Shown one piece after another: positions 59,316 to 64,000 of a stretch of DNA of 64,000 nucleotides. The stretch comes from Charina bottae (Eukaryota > Chordata > Lepidosauria > Squamata > Charinaidae). Position 1 is the first letter of the stretch, and each line of letters begins with the position of its first letter. The stretch is taken from positions 21,130,001-21,194,000 of the forward strand of contig JALMGJ010000011.1 in the NCBI GenBank assembly GCA_023362775.1. The letters run 5' to 3'. The translations under genes were made by a program, and so were the position numbers. A model generated the notes under the pieces. That model was not told the DNA's origin. It did not search any database and was given only the letters and a program-made list of their open reading frames with translations.

Positions 59316-59861
59316 TAGGAAGCTCCTTCCATCCTTATCCTGCTCTTCCAGCTTTGTCATGAGATCCAGGAGATTCAAAAGCGGAACAGTCAAAGGGAGG
59401 CCCAGCAGCTGTTGCAGCTCCAAGAAACAGAAGACCGACAGGAGGAGACGGTGAAACAGGCCAATCAGGCTGAGCAGAGTCTGAAAAAGCATCTCAAGAT
59501 TTGGGAGCAGCTTAAAAGTGGTGAGCGAGGAGGGGAGAAAAAGAAGGGGTTGCTTACTAGTGGTTGTGTTAAGTAAATCTGGATAACAATGAACAAGGTT
59601 TTCTATGAAACCTTGCAAGCTGGGAACCTGCTCTTGTCTCATAATGAAAGCTATTAAAAAAATTACTCCAAGAATGCAATACCTTTTGGGACTATTGCAC
59701 CTATTTAGACTTTTCCCAGGATGGGCATAGCCAACCATAGAACGCCAGATTACCAGTTAAGTTACCAGAAGCCAAACTGGTGCTACAGCTCCTCCCCATC
59801 CCATCTGGTACCCCAGTAGGGTGCCCCCTACTACCCTTGTTTCCCTTGCGTATTTATAATT

Positions 59862-60542
59862 GATTTAGGTGAGGCACACAGACTTCAAAGCAAAGCATTT
59901 TGTTGTAGCCACCTATGATGATGAGCAGGAAATATCAGGGGAGCCAGGAAGCTTAATGGACATCAAAGGTGATGTTCACACATTGACATTAATGGGCACT
60001 ACATTAGCTACACTTGCCAAATTCCGTGTCAGATGCTGTACCCACACAGCAAAAGCAGCAAGTATGTGGAGATGTGTATGATCCAAACAAGCGGTAGGCC
60101 AACATTATTCAAACGGAGTGACACGCCTTGACCCAAGGTAGTGACGTGAAGGCTTCATTTATCTTATACATCTCCACCTTCCGATAAATGTTGGTCCCCA
60201 AAGATGGTCACATTATTCTATTGCTTTTAGCAACAGGGAAACAAGAGTGATGGTTACCTAGCTTCAGTAGCTACTGACGCAGTTGGGACCATGAGAGGGA
60301 AAGAGGATAAGAAGAGGCTCAGAGGATTGGTTTGTGACTGGCTGATTGTCCATTGATCAACAGGCAAAACTGCTTGCTGAGAATAGCTCGGGTGGTAAAG
60401 CCTAGGGTTGGAAAGACGCTTCCTTCTTTGAGCAGAAAGGTGGGAAAAGTAGATACTTGTAGATACCCATTGGCTCCAGACAACATGGCCAAAGGAAATG
60501 GGAATTTAGTCCAACATCCAAAGGCCTCAGGTTACATGCCCA
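59862..60542. other. Copy-B-specific 681-bp segment in intron 9
   Basis: Copy A has 23 AT-rich bases instead. It contains a 70-codon + frame at 59869-60081 with no family I recognise. No target duplication or terminal repeats were found, so deletion from copy A is as likely as insertion. Confidence 0.6.
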
Positions 60543-61422
60543 TCTTTGGTTAGTGGGCAGGGGATTTGAAGGGCATAGTGGCAAAAAGAGAGGGTTCCCC
60601 CCCCCTCTCCCAAATGTGAAAACCTGGACCTACCTAGTGGATCTGATGGCCAGTGCCTTCAGACAAAATAAAAGAATACTTTTTTTCAACACCACACACG
60701 TATGCGACTTGTAACTTTGGCGGGAGGCAGATGGGCCTTTAAAAGGGTTGTGTCACTTTGTGTCACCAGGGGTGTCACTTCTTTTCAATCTTCCTTTGTC
60801 TGGGAAAACCAACCAACCATCCATCCATCCATCCATCCATCACCCAACTCCTAGTCAGAAGAGGGGAGAAGAGCTATCCCATGGAATTGGTGTTGGAAGC
60901 AAGTTCCACAGAGCTGCAGAGCATTGCTGATGACTATCAGTTGCTCTTATCTCCTAGGGCAGAGGGAAGCTGCTCCTAGTGCTGTAGATCTCTAGCTTCT
61001 TTCTGAAGGACATGGAAATTATTGGCAAGTGTCAGGATTCACCTTCCTTTTTTCCCCCCTCTCAAAGCCATTGAGTCTCTCTTCTGGAAACTGCAGTGTG
61101 ACCATTCCACGCTGGAAAAGGTGCTGGGGGGGACGACGACTGCTCAGGATGAGAACGTTGCCATTTACCTGAGCAGGATTGAACAGAAGGTTAATGAGCT
61201 GCTCACAATATATTCCTACCAGACGGCTGAGGTACGCAGGCAACAACAAGGCTGGAGATGGGCCCACAGAGGCCCAGTATAATGTCCCTATTAGTTCTCA
61301 CTTTCCCACTATAGGAACTATTGCTATTTGGACACTATACAATGGGATTTACACTGGTTGAAAGTGTAAAACTCTCTTTGCTTTACCTAGCTCATCCCCA
61401 GCTTTTTAGTAGTTTATGATTA

Positions 61423-61876
61423 TGTCAGAGGGAGCGCACGGAGATGGAGCGGCCTGCCTCTCTCCTAGGCACCAGTGATCCACGTACTATGCAGTAAATA
61501 GACTCCAAACAGAAGTTATATCAAATATCCTATTTACTTTATATACATACGTATTTACAGATCACTTCCACAAGTAACAAATGATACACCATCAACGATA
61601 CAGCTTTCACGAGGTAAAATGGGAATAATGGCAAATGAGAATGTCCCTGTATATATAGTGAACCTGACCAATCACATTATAGGTCACTCTCGTTATTCAC
61701 CACACCCAACCTAACTCTAAGCACCTGTTGAATGAGTCACACATGACACATCATTCCTACAACAATGGCTGCTAATTGGGTGACTGTGCAGAATATTTCA
61801 CCTTTTACCTAGAAATCAAGCCTCTCTGTATAATTTATATCTAGACGTAAATTCCTGGGTTTATCAAACCCCAACA
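61423..61876. mobile_element. Solo LTR, 454 bp, with 5-bp target duplication
   Basis: Starts TGTCAGAGGG and ends CCCCAACA. GATTA duplications lie at 61418-61422 and 61877-61881. Copy A has the empty site with a single GATTA at about 13198-13202. An internal TATATATAG may be its TATA box. It is not related to the copia or the inverted LTR in this window. Confidence 0.94.
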
Positions 61877-62611
61877 GATTATATATATTTTAAATGTATT
61901 TCTGCAAATATGAGAGGTAGAAACTTTTAAAATAAACCCAAAATTTTAATAATAGTGGCAACCCATTTAGTGCTGATGTAGTGGAATGGGGTAGCCTTGG
62001 GGTGGGGCAATCTGCAGCCCTCCAAATGCTGCTGAACTGCAACTCCCAGTATGTTTTACTTACCACCGATTAGGACTTTTAGAAGCTGTGGTCGTCGGCT
62101 CCATCTGAAGAGCCACACATTGCCCATTTCTGACAGATTAATTCGTGTAGCCAGGGTTTCTATTTTAGTTTCAGTCTTTAGGTGGGGGTAAAGAATACTC
62201 TTTTGTTCCCTGCTTCTAAATCCAGTCTCTTTTCAGGATAAAAACCAGCCCTACGATACTGTGGAGACAGCACAGCTGCTCCTGGGACAGACACCAGGGC
62301 TGCGGCCAACTGCAGTTGCCGTTCGGCCACCCACAGCTGGGTAAGGAGAGCTGGTTACTGTGCAGACAATCCAGCAGGGTATTCTACAAAGCCTCTGTTC
62401 AGTGTGTCCCCACCTTCAACCTTAAAATCAGAGTGGGGCATGGGAAACCTGTTATTTTGGTGGTGTCGCCAAATCTCCTGAAGCTCGTAGGGGCTTCGGG
62501 TTGTAGAAAGATAGATTTCGGGCGAACGCTGCTTGAATGTTCTTTCCATTAAGGGCAGCTTGACGGCTGGCACTGATTCACTGGGCTTTGCCTCATCAGA
62601 AGTCTTTAGAC

Positions 62612-62843
62612 CAGAGCTTTCCAAACTTTTCATGTTGGTGACACACTTTTTAGACGTGCATCATTTTGCGACACACTCTTACAGCAAGGCATAATTTCGC
62701 AACACACTTACAGCAGGGCACAAAGCAGGCACTAGGACCTGCGCGGAATCCTGGCAGGGCTCGGAAGCAGCAGCAGCCGTGACACACCCAGACACTGCAG
62801 CCGACACACTAACCTGTCCCGACACACAGTTTGGAAAGCTCTG
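62612..62843. mobile_element. Non-autonomous hAT element, 232 bp
   Basis: Ends CAGAGCTTTCCAAAC and GTTTGGAAAGCTCTG; the interior with CGACACAC motifs is the reverse of 47403-47605. Flanking octamers do not match. It lies inside a segment present only in copy B. Confidence 0.85.
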
Positions 62844-63349
62844 AGTTAATTCCTTTGAATCAGCCTCAGCTCCTGAGGACTGCATGGCCACAGCCTTTGC
62901 ATCAACTAAAGTTGAGACAGACAGTGGGCAGCCATCTGATAGGGAAGCTTAGCTTTGGATTTCTTGCTGTGAGCAAATGATTGACTAAATCAGGGGTGAG
63001 GAATCTTTGACTCTGCAGATATTACGGGCAACTCCCAGCTCCCAGCATCCCACATCGTTGGCAGGGCTGCTGGTAGTAGCTATATTTTGGTAGCATTTGG
63101 TGGGACACGGGCCCCTGACCTGTGGTGAGTTGATCGAATTTGCCTGTAACGTCACTGCTATTATTCCTACTTTAATTTATACAGGTAGCCCTAGGAGTAT
63201 GCATGGCATCTAACAGACAACAAACCCTTGTCCTGAATTTACAGTATAAACAGTGACGTGGGGAAATAATCTTAAAACAAAGAAAGAATGACCGAGTTCA
63301 CTCTGAGAGTTGCAGTCTGTGCATTTTAAAGATGCCCAATTGGGGAGGG

Positions 63350-63490
63350 CTGCACTAAGCCATGGTTTACTTAAGCATGGTTTATTAACACAATTGGCCA
63401 GATCTGCACCACATGCCAAGCGATTAATCATGGTTTAAAACTACTATTGGCTGAGTTGACGCAACCTGACCTAAAATCAAAGCATTTGAT
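63350..63490. repeat. Dispersed repeat, CATGGTTTA/ACCACATGCCAAG family
   Basis: Contains CACCACATGCCAAG and repeated CATGGTTTA motifs as at 52555-52710. It belongs to the copy-B-specific segment 62556-63766. Confidence 0.4.
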
Positions 63491-64000
63491 GGCTTAATGA
63501 AATATGGGATCTGTATCCTACACACTTTGGCTTGGTTCTAACTTGCTGCGGAGAATGAGCTAAGAGAATTGGGATAGTGGAGCCATAGGCTTTCCTGAAA
63601 AAGCGAGCTTTGGGGACGGATTTGATGAGAGTTCTGAAGGAAATAGGGGATAATGGTGCAAAAGAAAGAGCAAAATTGTTTTGAGGATGCAACAGAGCCT
63701 CAGATTTAAAGGGGAGAAGAGTGGAGGAGCCAAGTCCTGATTGCAAATGTATTGTGATATTAAGGGAAAGCAGTGGGCTCACGGCCTTGGGGGACTGGCT
63801 CCAAGCAGCCAGCCAGGATAATTATTTGCAAGGAATGTCATGTGATCACAAAGATCGCATGATCAGAAGGGGTGAATCATTCTGACACTAGAGTTCTGAA
63901 GATTGGGTTAAACCCTAGGATAGGTGGGATTTTAAAGAATAGATTTTAGATAGTTATTTTTAAGACAGTTGGTACCAAATTTGTAACTCAGATGCATAGG

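Larger units (their letters stand above)
55392..62340 (+). pseudogene. ODAD1 duplicate, exons 2-5 and 9-11 only
   Basis: Exon equivalents: 55392-55581, 56182-56304, 56388-56501, 57362-57429, 59352-59520, 61068-61231, 62237-62340, all with intact splice sites. Exons 1, 6, 7, 8 and 12-14 are missing from the window copy. Exons 6-8 total 397 nt, which is not a multiple of three, so joining exon 5 to exon 9 shifts the frame. Coding differences from copy A are few: one Gln-to-Arg in exon 3, one Asn-to-Thr in exon 11, and synonymous changes. The retained introns show it arose by DNA duplication, not retrocopying. Confidence 0.85.
54478..63920 (+). repeat. Segmental duplication, copy B
   Basis: Direct-orientation copy of 1948-14031. 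Segments present only here: 58154-58367, 59862-60542, the solo LTR 61423-61876 and 62556-63766. Sequences beyond both ends do not match the flanks of copy A. The right end of similarity is at about 63920, only 80 bp before the window ends. Confidence 0.93.

Noticed and set aside
54478..63920. Second ODAD1 copy as a retrocopy
   Set aside because: Introns and intronic repeats are retained, so it is a DNA-level duplication.

Overview
The window looks like nuclear DNA of a squamate reptile (lizard or snake). It has split genes with GT/AG introns and dense, mixed repeats: CR1, L2-like, L1 and Bov-B LINEs, tRNA-derived SINEs of squamate type, a Penelope-like element, many hAT elements and MITEs, and a Ty1/copia element. 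No prokaryotic feature, CRISPR array or free-standing tRNA/rRNA gene was seen.

Only two host genes are convincing. (1) On the + strand at 1393-15486, fourteen coding exons join in one frame (1,676 nt, about 557 residues to a TAA) and encode an all-coiled-coil protein of the CCDC114/CCDC63 family, best called ODAD1 (outer dynein arm docking complex). Its first exon(s) lie outside the window or were not recognised. (2) On the + strand at 45320-46210, one uninterrupted coding exon encodes the eight-span MARVEL protein MYADM. A CpG-rich block near 31.8-32.4 kb with a splice donor at 32193 is its likely promoter and 5' noncoding exon. The intervening ~13 kb intron would be almost entirely transposons.

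Layout: 1-15.5 kb ODAD1; 15.5-17.5 kb 3' UTR and flank with a hAT MITE; 17.5-21.7 kb a young, internally deleted copia element with 5-bp target duplications; 21.7-28.2 kb MITEs, Penelope and L2 remnants, a Bov-B 3' end and a SINE-derived 102-bp tandem array; 28.3-31.1 kb a complete but inactivated hAT element; 31.1-33.3 kb LINE tails and the CpG island; 33.7-38.5 kb a Bov-B copy between 98-bp direct repeats and itself split by a 2.1-kb L1-like insertion; 39.3-44.9 kb MITEs, a purine array and an LTR element whose two LTRs face each other; 45.3 kb MYADM; 46.9-51.7 kb SINE, hAT, Penelope, L1 and L2 remnants; 54.5-63.9 kb a second, broken copy of the ODAD1 exon 2-11 interval.

The ODAD1 interval 1948-14031 is repeated in direct orientation at 54478-63920. 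Over the best-aligned 2.6 kb the copies differ by only about 0.7% by eye. Yet the second copy lacks exons 6-8 (which breaks the frame), has lost most of a CR1 element, and carries a solo LTR with a perfect 5-bp target duplication whose empty site is preserved in the first copy. It is a processed-by-rearrangement (not retrotransposed) pseudogene, or possibly an assembly-joined alternative haplotype.

Coordinates of exons and element ends come from reading splice sites, terminal repeats and target duplications by eye. Family names for repeats come from recognised consensus-like motifs, not from a search.
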